Source: Symsagittifera roscoffensis (Eukaryota > Xenacoelomorpha > Acoela > Convolutidae). From it: a stretch of DNA of 64,000 bases. The notes under the pieces are model-generated. The model did no database searches. It worked only from the letters and a program-made list of their open reading frames with translations, and was not told the origin of the DNA. Made by a program: the position numbers and the translations under genes. Position 1 is the stretch's first letter. Every line of letters begins with the position of its first letter. The stretch is from assembly GCF_963678635.1 (NCBI RefSeq), contig NC_087067.1:51080233-51144232 (forward strand), read 5' to 3'. This document shows, one piece after another, positions 56,701-61,619 of the stretch.

Positions 56701-56842
56701 TTTGAAACGAGCAGGGTTACAGAAGGAAAACGAGCCAATGTCTTTGCCTGCTTCGCCGCATGTTGGAGACAAAACTTTCAGAGAACAATACAAGATAGAT
56801 GACTCACATCTTATTCAGTGCTGTTCGTCCACTGCGGCTTAG
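32248..56842 (+). CDS. ANKIB1: ANKIB1: ankyrin repeat and IBR domain E3 ubiquitin ligase, complete coding region in 16 exons
   Basis: An RBR E3 ligase of the Ariadne type. It should take ubiquitin from an E2 onto its own RING2 cysteine and pass it to substrates. Sixteen exons join in phase to 1,634 residues (vertebrate ANKIB1 is about 1,090). In order: MGGNVAKF start with a possible N-myristoylation glycine; ankyrin repeats (about 46-68 and 155-187); a Ser-rich region; RING1 (591-644); IBR (706-864) interrupted by a low-complexity insert; RING2 (907-955) with catalytic Cys920 in DGCNHMKC; a Ser-rich linker (about 959-1,141); an Ariadne-like helical region (about 1,142-1,350); and a C-terminal tail with a CxxxxC...FCSLAC pattern (1,448-1,510). 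No UIM like the vertebrate one was seen. The start is the first ATG and matches the family N-terminus. Confidence 0.96.
32711..34210 (+). other. ANKIB1 intron 1
   Basis: A 1.5-kb intron containing a (TG)n run at 32,841-32,857 and a family A repeat at about 33,115-33,605. Confidence 0.85.
33115..33605 (+). repeat. Interspersed repeat, family A, in ANKIB1 intron 1
   Basis: Starts aagagtctttgaaagtagtg and includes tttaggtcgtggtgat, aacgtgaacgacttctag and gatttcccagcgg. The ggaaggcaaactcc block is replaced by unrelated sequence, as also in the copy at 10,157. Confidence 0.6.
34211..34404 (+). CDS. ANKIB1: ANKIB1 exon 2
   Basis: Residues 155-219, phase 1 in and phase 0 out. A clear ankyrin repeat: GNTALHVAVVSGLVDCVRLL, then GAPLLFVENKDKKTACDLCE. 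Confidence 0.95.
34405..34941 (+). other. ANKIB1 intron 2
   Basis: A 537-bp intron with a taa-rich tract at its start. The hairpin motif gcgaagctccgtttcgcctc lies at 34,866, about 75 bp before the acceptor. Confidence 0.8.
34942..35274 (+). CDS. ANKIB1: ANKIB1 exon 3
   Basis: Residues 220-330, phase 0 at both ends (donor gtgagt). An acidic and Ser-rich start is followed by LEQIARLRQTILEDTANEL, which matches the vertebrate LRRLKDMLIVETADML region. Confidence 0.9.
35275..35969 (+). other. ANKIB1 intron 3
   Basis: A 695-bp AT-rich intron with no recognisable element. Confidence 0.8.
35970..36167 (+). CDS. ANKIB1: ANKIB1 exon 4
   Basis: Residues 331-396. EAELLLMRSWWLKDLAV matches the vertebrate AEALLRAHDWDREKLLE segment. 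Downstream it becomes a Ser/Pro/Tyr-rich run ending in alternating Tyr-Gln. Confidence 0.9.
36168..36734 (+). other. ANKIB1 intron 4
   Basis: A 567-bp AT-rich intron; no element recognised. Confidence 0.8.
36735..36958 (+). CDS. ANKIB1: ANKIB1 exon 5
   Basis: Residues 397-470 plus two bases, donor gtgagt. Low complexity: Ser, Gly, Thr and a His-rich patch (ARHHHSHHQ). An alternative acceptor 6 bp downstream would also keep the frame. Confidence 0.85.
36969..39415 (-). mobile_element. MULE (Mutator-like) DNA transposon in ANKIB1 intron 5
   Basis: A 2.45-kb element with imperfect terminal inverted repeats: ggttacatgacaaaagat at the left end against ggtgtcaggacaaaaaat read inward from the right end. 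It is flanked by the direct repeat gagttggg (36,961-36,968 and 39,416-39,423; a ninth base g also agrees), the 8-9-bp target duplication typical of MULEs. Both ends carry a recurring aagatccc-like motif every 13-17 bp. The interior encodes a decayed FLYWCH finger and transposase on the minus strand. Confidence 0.88.
37720..39090 (-). pseudogene. MULE transposase with N-terminal FLYWCH finger, broken
   Basis: Read on the minus strand from high to low coordinate. A FLYWCH-like finger (TLIYLDGHEF, then HWRCSKWRS; 38,950-39,065) shifts frame at an A-run near 39,000. The transposase start (38,524-38,870) leads to WLVDGTF, the usual first-aspartate motif. After a frameshift come QFYQLYTVPVEIGG and YPLCVYALL (near 38,440-38,520), then a segment ending LTAYFQKTYI (38,025-38,258), and finally ARTTNAVEGWH (near 37,930), the typical MULE C-terminal motif. 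At least three frameshifts or stops make it nonfunctional. Confidence 0.85.
39655..39865 (+). CDS. ANKIB1: ANKIB1 exon 6
   Basis: Residues 471-541. The first base completes a serine codon split by the MULE-bearing intron. SLTEADQSRMKRRKDSSISS is followed by a His/Arg/Asn-rich stretch. No domain recognised. Confidence 0.88.
40012..40392 (-). mobile_element. hAT-like MITE in ANKIB1 intron 6
   Basis: A 381-bp element whose end at 40,392 reads caggggcggatctag on the minus strand. The opposite end, caccggcagatttat at 40,012, is a decayed match to it. Flanking 8-bp aactagta (40,004-40,011) and aaatagta (40,393-40,400) agree at seven of eight bases, fitting the 8-bp duplication of hAT elements. It contains an unbroken run of 23 G at 40,036-40,058. 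Confidence 0.65.
40537..40869 (+). CDS. ANKIB1: ANKIB1 exon 7 (RING1)
   Basis: Residues 542-652, phase 0 at both ends. RING1 spans Cys591 to Cys644: CEIC, then LSCNHCTCYACW, then ECPVYQC, matching CDIC, MPCGHDFCRGCW and FCPAYDC of vertebrate ANKIB1. This domain binds the E2. Confidence 0.96.
40870..41228 (+). other. ANKIB1 intron 7
   Basis: A 359-bp intron. The exon 7 frame stays open some way into it by chance, but the GT and AG sites and the phase fix the ends. Confidence 0.85.
41229..41447 (+). CDS. ANKIB1: ANKIB1 exon 8 (start of IBR)
   Basis: Residues 653-725, donor gtaagt. Helical LIRLLEENRIERFVELYE leads into GMKWCPNANC, the first two IBR zinc ligands (Cys706, Cys711). Confidence 0.95.
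42243..42700 (+). repeat. Interspersed repeat, family A, in intron 8
   Basis: A close match to consensus: agagtcaatgaacctagtga, cttatataggt, gatgaaggcaaactccacca, aaggtcacaaaaatgtgat, gatttctcagcggaataaa. The 3' end reads tttccagctttatgttg. Confidence 0.7.
44112..44830 (+). repeat. Interspersed repeat, family A, interrupted by a MITE
   Basis: The first part (aagagtcgatgaatg, ggaccgtgatgattt, caggaaaaatcctaaaattt) stops at 44,269 and the family continues at about 44,650 with tgatccaattttctcaaatt. The sequence expected between, including ggaaggcaaactcc, is missing, so the MITE insertion came with a loss or replacement. Confidence 0.6.
44270..44630 (+). mobile_element. hAT-like MITE, second copy
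   Basis: Begins caggggcggatctaagattt, matching the end of the 40,012-40,392 element, and shares cggcagggggtcgaa (44,591-44,605) with it. The far end is a 12-G run with no matching inverted repeat or target duplication, so this end is truncated or rearranged. Confidence 0.6.
45541..45625. repeat. Orphan array of tttnacc motifs, transposon-end-like
   Basis: Five units of 15-18 bp, each with ttttacc, tttaacc, ttgaacc or attaccc, follow one another. The layout resembles the repeated motifs at the ends of the MULE at 36,969, but the sequence differs and no partner end was found. Confidence 0.35.
45860..45985 (+). mobile_element. LINE fragment, copy 1 (short)
   Basis: About 120 bp (atgcaagttgccatctacac to ccttccttcaaaatct) is roughly 90 percent identical to 46,467-46,568 of the larger fragment nearby. 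It encodes YASCHL then NPFHRYIKPSF in the matching frame. Confidence 0.65.
46060..47120 (+). mobile_element. Non-LTR retrotransposon (LINE) 3' fragment, broken
   Basis: The C-terminal part of a LINE reverse transcriptase ORF. LKALAGTPWGKKEMLL then RPVLEYASSAW (46,214-46,320) is the region after the catalytic core. KIDHIHNECLIFP follows in another frame, then LAQLRSGCSPPLHSYLNRLD (46,774-46,835), a CLKCFNTAH segment (46,855-46,881) resembling the C-terminal zinc motif of such ORFs, and NPVEAAAFFGL (46,945-46,978). Stops and at least three frame changes show it is dead. It belongs to the large Jockey/RTE-like group; I cannot name the clade. Confidence 0.8.
47777..47884. repeat. Foldback element
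   Basis: About 40-bp arms sharing tctccaaatacgg and ctgagat pair around a loop of roughly 30 bases that contains cgaccaatggg. Confidence 0.7.
48771..48959. repeat. Long foldback element (79-bp arms)
   Basis: Left arm 48,771-48,849 (aatgcttata ... aaggatacccg, ttactgagcga, acagaatgttcc) pairs with right arm 48,881-48,959 with few mismatches around a 31-bp A/T-rich loop. It looks like a recent MITE-type palindrome. No clear target duplication was found. Confidence 0.85.
49659..49899 (+). CDS. ANKIB1: ANKIB1 exon 9 (low-complexity insert within IBR)
   Basis: Residues 726-805 plus one base. Rich in Ser and Thr (LTESVKRKTPTESSAETVT and SASSASKQTDSEAA). It lies between the second and third IBR zinc ligands. 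It cannot be skipped: exon 8 ends in phase 0 and exon 10 begins needing phase 1. Confidence 0.85.
49900..50267 (+). other. ANKIB1 intron 9
   Basis: A 368-bp intron, donor gtaaga; no element recognised. Confidence 0.85.
50268..50494 (+). CDS. ANKIB1: ANKIB1 exon 10 (rest of IBR)
   Basis: Residues 806-881. A Lys/Ser-rich lead-in is followed by VMCGNEHYFCWNCRNEGHQP and ASCDHW, giving the remaining IBR ligands Cys844, Cys851, Cys854, His859 and Cys864. The end FEKIEQVKPNQ matches vertebrate LQKITEMKPEE. Confidence 0.95.
50495..50915 (+). other. ANKIB1 intron 10
   Basis: A 421-bp intron; no element recognised. Confidence 0.85.
50916..51869 (+). CDS. ANKIB1: ANKIB1 exon 11 (RING2, Ser-rich linker, start of Ariadne region)
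   Basis: Residues 882-1,199, the longest exon. ESAEYAANYLWFFTQSKKC leads into RING2: Cys907, Cys910, catalytic Cys920 (DGCNHMKC, bases 51,030-51,032), Cys925, Cys930, Cys935, Cys938, His945 and Cys955. About 183 residues of Ser/Thr/Asn/Lys-rich linker follow, then LNDLNKFLHYYSRFFNH, the start of the Ariadne-like helices. The linker is far longer than in vertebrates. Confidence 0.96.
51957..52139 (+). CDS. ANKIB1: ANKIB1 exon 12
   Basis: Residues 1,200-1,260, after an 87-bp intron. RLTFLETAIKELILTRK matches vertebrate FIEDAVHVLLKTRR in the helical region that follows RING2. Confidence 0.94.
52198..52650 (+). repeat. Interspersed repeat, family A (intron 12, first)
   Basis: aagagtcgttgaacgtagtt, cttatataggccgtgttgat, ccaggctcgaatttac, tagtttcgaaagttta. 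The ggaaggcaaactcc block is shortened to gcaaactcc. Confidence 0.7.
52655..53010 (+). repeat. Interspersed repeat, family A (intron 12, second, deleted)
   Basis: Starts within ttttataggtcgtgttgatg and goes from gttctggctcaaatttacc straight to gttgatcggcttctagtttc, so the central ggaaggcaaac block is deleted. Ends ttttaccaactgaatgttgg. Confidence 0.65.
53187..53317 (+). CDS. ANKIB1: ANKIB1 exon 13
   Basis: Residues 1,261-1,303 plus two bases. VLSASYVFAYYLSD and FEFIQNDLEETVENLAQIVN match vertebrate LKCSYPYGFFLEP and [20 protein letters not shown]. Confidence 0.96.
53318..54158 (+). other. ANKIB1 intron 13
   Basis: An 841-bp intron; its middle is a full family A copy (53,496-53,945). Confidence 0.85.
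53496..53945 (+). repeat. Interspersed repeat, family A (best-preserved copy)
   Basis: Complete and close to consensus: gagtaatgaacgtagtgaag, actcttatataggtcttgct, ttcaggaaaaagtcttaaaa, aaaaggaaggcaaactccac, aaaggtcacgaaaaacgtga, gatttcccagcgaaataaaa, ttgttccagaaattcaaaaa, gcagttggctatgtt. Confidence 0.8.
54159..54315 (+). CDS. ANKIB1: ANKIB1 exon 14
   Basis: Residues 1,304-1,356. QHLSAPWFLVEKAQLIVKKK then RYELLDATTRGILPSDTSP align with vertebrate YLRTPRHKIIKAACLVQQKR and VARGVAPADSP. Confidence 0.95.
54316..54986 (+). other. ANKIB1 intron 14
   Basis: A 671-bp intron holding two related hairpins at 54,441-54,629. Confidence 0.85.
54441..54629. repeat. Tandem pair of foldback hairpins
   Basis: First hairpin: gttgaaatgaaactcaat (54,455-54,472) and its near reverse complement (54,484-54,501). 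The second at 54,563-54,628 has the same arms (caaaacgt, aatgaaac). Similar flanks before both show a direct duplication of about 107 bp. Confidence 0.7.
54987..55438 (+). CDS. ANKIB1: ANKIB1 exon 15 (C-terminal region, first zinc-site half)
   Basis: Residues 1,357-1,506 plus two bases. Contains VVDGDGWLVDSTGCHNNIP and YGHEDFYDLG, then FKPCAREACNRRV (Cys1448, Cys1453), a basic stretch, and GAQIFC (Cys1506). I recognise no vertebrate counterpart for the cysteine part. Confidence 0.92.
55439..56457 (+). other. ANKIB1 intron 15
   Basis: A 1,019-bp intron with a family A repeat at about 55,640-56,040. Just before it is a short direct repeat of aaataaaagttcatt (55,549-55,615). Confidence 0.85.
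55640..56040 (+). repeat. Interspersed repeat, family A (5' truncated), in intron 15
   Basis: Lacks the gaacgtagtgaagactc start. Begins near ttttcgcggtttggttt, then acaaactccactaccgaaca, aaaacgtgatcgacttctag, tttcgaaagtggaatttaat, ending cagttggctatgtt. Confidence 0.75.
56458..56842 (+). CDS. ANKIB1: ANKIB1 exon 16 (terminal)
   Basis: Residues 1,507-1,634 and stop TAG. The exon junction builds FCSLACMRREKLDS (Cys1506, Cys1510), completing the zinc-finger-like pattern begun in exon 15. The rest is polar (FLDNEKLDRKRREIVRKNFA, KTFREQYKIDDSHLIQC). Confidence 0.93.
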
Positions 56843-57103
56843 AAGAGGAAATCGCAGAAGGAATCCATAACTAACTTAAAAGCTAATCGTAAACTGACAG
56901 ATAATTTTTATTTTCCGTTTAAACGACTCCAATTGTTAGAATCTACTGTTAAATAAGTAGAAAAGTAGTATCATGTGGATAGACAAAATGTTTTGTTGAA
57001 TAATTTACCAATGATTTTACCAATTTTAATTGAATGGTTAATTTATCCATTTGTGCTATATTTACTTTGAAAAGCAATTATATCCCTAGCTGTGCAATAA
57101 CTA

Positions 57104-57109
57104 AATAAA
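57104..57109 (+). promoter_or_regulatory. Probable ANKIB1 poly(A) signal
   Basis: AATAAA about 260 bp after the stop, followed by a T-rich, gtctcg stretch. Confidence 0.5.
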
Positions 57110-57272
57110 TATTTAATTTTGTCTCGTTTTCACAGCAAACATTTCAGAAGCCTGCTCGTAATTTGGTGAAACACTACATGGCCCAACGTTACATGCCTGG
57201 TGAAGTTAAGCGTTTTTTTATTTTGTACGGGAAATTAGCTCTAGGTTGTTGCTTTCGAATTTTTTTTCCATC

Positions 57273-57436
57273 AAATAGCCAGACTAAACAGTAAAAAAGA
57301 CATCAAAAAAGGAAGCACGCGACTTGGGTTGCAAAAATGAACTAGTAATATAACACAAGTGTTTGCTTGTACAATATTACGAGTTCATGTTTGCAACCCA
57401 TCTTGATGCCTTTTTTACTGTACAAACGGGCTATTT
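57273..57436. repeat. Foldback element downstream of ANKIB1
   Basis: Left arm from aaatagcc through acagtaaaaaagacatcaa and gggttgcaaaaatgaact pairs with the reverse complement ending ggctattt at 57,436. Arms are about 80 bp; the left arm has extra bases. Confidence 0.75.
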
Positions 57437-57639
57437 ACTAGCATCTTTTATCGGCGTCATTGTTGACTAGTGATAGAGATTATCTGGGCACAGTTGTATA
57501 ACAAGAAAATATAAATCTGAAGGTCGAATTCCGCAGATGGTCGAAAGTTTTTTATCTTTCAAACGTATTACCTATGCAAGCTTCCGAGCATTGTGTTTTA
57601 ATACGAGTCAGCTTTTTTTACAATTCAACTCGCAAATAA

Positions 57640-57965
57640 AAAAAGCATAGTTCAGACTCTTTATATAGTCCGTAATGATTTTTTTCTTTCCTTTTTTGAA
57701 AGTGTTAAAGTTTGTTCAGGCCCAAATTTATACTTTTTTTGCAGTTTGACTTTTTTTATTAAGTTCAGCTCAGTTCCTCTGTTAAAAGGAAGCAAACTCT
57801 ACTATCGAACAGAAAAATGTAAAGGTAACGAAGAACGTGATTGAATTATAGTTTCCAAAAGGAATTTAACTATCAGATTTCCCAGCCTACAACAAATTTT
57901 ATCTATTCAACCCAGTGTTTTCAAAATGGGTTAATGTAATCAAAAATGTGTCAATTATAAATTTA
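57640..57965 (+). repeat. Interspersed repeat, family A (3' truncated)
   Basis: catagttcagactctttata, aaaaggaagcaaactctact at about 57,785, aacgaagaacgtgattgaat, gatttcccagcc. It breaks off at tgtcaattataaat and the next copy begins at once. Confidence 0.7.
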
Positions 57966-57984
57966 ATGCGCATATACAGGTCTT

Positions 57985-58415
57985 GGACTGTTTTATATGT
58001 TTGTTTTTATAGCAAAAAGTTTTTAAAATTGGTCAGTCAAATTTATTTTTTCGCTTTTTGACTTTTTATTTTTTAAGTTATGTTCATTTTTTTGTTAAAA
58101 GGAAAGCAAACTTCCTTATCGAACAGCAAAAGTTTAAAGATCACAAAATTGTGATTGACTTTTAGTTTCAAACTTGGATTTTAATTTTTAGATTTCCCAG
58201 AGGAATAAAGTTTACGTATTCATCCAGTTTTCTGTAATCAAGTTAATTCTATCAGCAGTGTGTCAATAATAAATTGTGCTAGAAATTCAAAGAGCTTCAA
58301 GATCATTTTTTTCTTGGAAGCTCAAAAATGGAGATTTTTTTTTCAAAAAAACAATCAGTACTTGTTCTGTTTTCTTGCGTTCATTGGCTCTTTTCCAACT
58401 GTCTGTTGCTTTTTT
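57985..58415 (+). repeat. Interspersed repeat, family A (5' truncated)
   Basis: From caggtcttggactgtttta through aggaaagcaaacttccttat, acaaaattgtgattgactt and gatttcccagaggaataaag to ttttccaactgtctgttg. Confidence 0.7.
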
Positions 58416-58638
58416 GTTTTTTAAAAGATTTTTAAATTTGATGACTCTGAAAAATTCTGGAGAAATTTGTGAATACATGAGCTGATTCAGTCTTTGGAAA
58501 ATGTTTGTTGCATGTACTTTTAACTTTTGGAGATAGAGGTTATTCTAATTCGTGGACAGCAATTGAGACTATCAGCTGACCATTTTTCGAGAAAATGGAA
58601 TTTTTTATTCCTAAGTTGCTTTTGATTTAGAACCTAAT

Positions 58639-58705
58639 TTATTCTTCGTTGATCGCTCTGTATTGTTGATTATCGGACCCACTGGAGTAGCATAATGTTC
58701 CTCGT
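58639..58705 (-). CDS. Unidentified gene, terminal exon
   Basis: Acceptor aattttttttcag. Phase 2 in, encodes RGTLCYSSGSDNQQYRAINE plus a final Glu and TAA. AATAAA on the minus strand at 58,604-58,609 is a fitting poly(A) signal. Confidence 0.4.
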
Positions 58706-59989
58706 CTGAAAAAAAATTGTAATTCATAAAAAACCAGTTTCTTGCTCCGTTGTCTTTACTTTTGATTTGTTGATTTTTTAAATTGTTTCTAAATGCCACG
58801 TAATTTCAAACATTAAAACTAATAATAAAATTTTGCTTCAATTTGAATCTGAAAACAATTTTTATAATCCATTTTATATATTTTAATTTTGTCCATATTT
58901 GTATAATTTTCAATCATCAATTGGTTTTCCGTATATATTTTTGTTTGTTTGGTTTCTGGTATTTGGTTGATGTCACATATAAACACATTTTTATAGGTAG
59001 GTTTTATTGAAGTTTGAATGAGATATTAGTAAAAACTTCAGTTTAAATCAAAAGTATTCTTTTCGGTATAAGTCTCGAATATATACTGTGTTTTCCCGTC
59101 TCAAACTTTTGAGCTGTTTAAATTGGAAAACTTTATACGTTGGTAAGAATTGCAGTTAAATTGTGAGTAAAATCGTGCGGAAACGTCTTGATGAGGCGCT
59201 TGACTTGAATAAAAATATAAGTTTTTGATAAAGGTTTCTCTTAAACCTCATCAAATTTTCAAGCTGTTTGTTGTTATCCATGGTTAAAATTGAGAGTTTA
59301 ATTTTTGTGTACCTAATTTTATAAACTCAGCTTTTTGAAACAATTAATTATTTGTTTTACAAAAATTGTTAGAAGCGACTGCATACTCTCAGCCTAGTGT
59401 TGATTTACTGAATTTTAAAGTTATGGTCGAAAATTGATGTTTTGTCATTTCGTAAAATTTGGCCTAATTTTAACGTTATGGTCGAAAATTGATGTTTTGT
59501 TAGTGAAAGTGGTTTTTCGCTCATCCTGAGCCCTCAAAAGTTTCAGCTTGTTTCTCTGTAAAAATTGAATGCTTTTAAATTTGGTTTGTTGTTATCCGTA
59601 GTGCATACTCACCGCTGGTGTTCGATATATTGGAAGTTACTGAAATCAGCGTTTTCGCTGCGAAAATAATTAGATGTTTCAACCTAGCTCTATAGTGAGC
59701 AAGCCTCTTCTTTGTTTGATTTTGGATAAAGAGGCAACTGGAGCTTTTCACGGCTTGGTCGATCTGTACCAGAACATTCTGCAAATGGGAAAATTTGGGA
59801 GCGCGTTCTAAGTCTGAGAGATTGTGACGTTTCCTTCTCTTACAGTGATACACCAGCAGTTATCACTGATACCCTAAAAGCCTGCCACAAATCGACAATG
59901 CCAGCCCGTTTTAGCAACCTTTCCACTAACAGTTTGCACTGTCTTACGCTCTTTCTCCAGTATGAAAGTACTTGAAAACTACCTTCAAT
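58639..59989 (-). CDS. Unidentified minus-strand gene, C-terminal exons (predicted)
   Basis: Four exons on the minus strand agree in phase: 59,873-59,989 (39 codons), 59,684-59,778 (31 codons plus 2), 59,613-59,639 (27 nt) and 58,639-58,705 (to stop TAA). The first has acceptor ctctcttcttccatatcag and encodes GSFQVLSYWRKSVRQCKLL then VERLLKRAGIVDLWQAFR. The second gives NVLVQIDQAVKSSSCLF and TKKRLAHYRA. The last gives SSGSDNQQYRAINEE and the stop. The exons are less AT-rich than their surroundings. I recognise no family. It runs tail-to-tail with ANKIB1. Weak points: the first donor (gtatca) is poor, and upstream exons are unsure. Confidence 0.4.
59613..59639 (-). CDS. Unidentified gene, 27-nt microexon
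   Basis: Acceptor gctgatttcag, donor gtgagt. It encodes nine residues (SNFQYIEHQ with the split codon). Being a multiple of three with matching phase on both sides, it could be included or skipped. Confidence 0.35.
59684..59778 (-). CDS. Unidentified gene, exon b
   Basis: Acceptor cccatttgcag. Encodes NVLVQIDQAVKSSSCLF, then IQNQTKKRLAHYRA. Ends in phase 2 at gctag before gttgaa. Confidence 0.42.
59873..59989 (-). CDS. Unidentified gene, exon a
   Basis: 39 codons, strong pyrimidine-rich acceptor. Helical and basic (YWRKSVRQCKLLVERLLKR). A second possible donor 21 bp further on also keeps phase 0. Confidence 0.4.
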
Positions 59990-60039
59990 CTGATATGGAA
60001 GAAGAGAGCCAATCTAGTTTTTTTTCTAGGTCATGAAGG

Positions 60040-60115
60040 CACATTCCGGCTTAATAGTGAAGGCGCTTGACTCGTAATCGCTCGGTTTCTGGATCGAATT
60101 TGAACTTGTTCTTTT
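60040..60115 (+). repeat. Degenerate tRNA-like sequence
   Basis: aaggcgcttgactcgtaatc then ggatcgaatttgaac resembles the anticodon arm and B box of a tRNA. No convincing A box. It may be an old SINE piece. Confidence 0.3.
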
Positions 60116-60634
60116 TTTCTCTAATAGTTTGTTCCCTAATTTTGTATTGTTTTTGCATTTTAAAATTTCTTTTTGACAGTTCAGCTTTGATTTTGGAAAT
60201 ATGTTTCTTCTATTGAGCCTCAAGTCGATTTACGATGGAAATAGTTGTCTACAGCACTTTTTCTCATCGCATTCAAACTGAAATTTGGTCCGATCACCAT
60301 ATTTTGTGTGGTTCAATTTTTTGTTGTTAAAAAATTTAGAACTTTTCGTTTCGTTTTCCGTGCAAGGTGAGCTTTTTTGGTTTTTTGAGGAGAACTAAAA
60401 TGATCAATTTATCCTCGAGCTATAAAAATATCATGAAGTAAAATAGTACGTGTGTGCCACCAGATGTTTGTTGCCGATATCTTATAAACTGTTATCAAAA
60501 AAGGGTAAAATCCAAACTTGTGTCTTATCCGCTTGCAGAACGATCGGTCCTTGCTGCTAAATAATCACCAATCAAAAGTGAGTAAAAAATACGTTCATAA
60601 AGTGTTTAGTGACCGAGTCTTCTAATACACTCAC

Positions 60635-60667
60635 TGCCTTAGAGCTTGCATATAAAGCATCCGACTA
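60635..60667 (-). CDS. Possible further upstream exon (33 nt)
   Basis: Flanked on the minus strand by a very good acceptor (ccccttttcag) and donor (gtgagt). Encodes SRMLYMQALR in phase 2 to phase 2. A following candidate at 60,518-60,556 fits its phase, but neither connects in phase to exon a, so an exon is missing or the model is wrong. Confidence 0.25.
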
Positions 60668-61515
60668 CTGAAAAGGGGAAAAAATCTTTCGTTTTGTATT
60701 TTTTCCCACGCTAAATCAGATACCACAACTAATAATCAAATTTAATTCAATAATATATAATTTTGAAGCCCTTTCATTCCTGGCTCGGATGATATTAAAA
60801 TTTTATCGACAAATTTCTTTGTGACGAGAAAAGCGGTTTTATTATTTCACGTTTCAGCATGATTTTGAGCGATTAGAGCGAGCGAGTAGGCCGCATAGTG
60901 GGAAAAAAGTAATTTTTTGATTAAATTATTTTTATTCCGGAAAAAATTACCTCATTACCTCGAGAACACTTTTTAATGAAATTTTTCCGTCTTTTATCTT
61001 TGGTTTTTCTATTTTGAGGACAACTGCAGTCGATTATGATCTTTTTATTCACATCCTAAACTTTTGTTTTTTCACTGATTCTATGCACAAAAAACAGCGC
61101 AGAAAAAAACGATAAAAACAGTTTTTTATAGTGCCTGCATTTTGTTGCTTGTGGATTTTAAAAGTAGTTTTGACTCTGTTAAAAATTTAGTCGAATGACT
61201 TTTCGCTTATTTTAGCCGTGTTTTTTTTTCAAGAAAAGTTGAAAATTATTTCAGCAATTCGACTTTTTTCTAAACATTAATTTTAGATGAGTTTGAGCGG
61301 GTTTTATTCCAAATGCCTTTCAAATTTGGTTTAGAAGTACAATTAATTCCAAAAACAAAGCACCAAAAAAATTTGTCGTATTAATCAAAAAGAACATAAT
61401 TGAAAGACGCACCGTTATGATTCACCAAACCGCCACCTAGTAACTTCTTCAGGCTTGTTTCTTTCGCGTGTCTTACTGACAAGGATTAAGTGATGAGCCA
61501 TGAATTCAGTTCAGC

Positions 61516-61619
61516 TTAATTTACTGAATTGCACACAAACTTTCCATAGTGGGTGCAGTAACATCCAGCAGAATTGACTGCGCCTGGTTGAATCAGAGTT
61601 CGTTGATTTTCCCAGCAAC
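61516..61619 (-). CDS. Cys-rich gene, terminal exon
   Basis: Encodes CWENQRTLIQPGAVNSAG and CYCTHYGKFVCNSVN, then TAA. A minus-strand AATAAA lies at 61,303-61,308. Confidence 0.6.
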
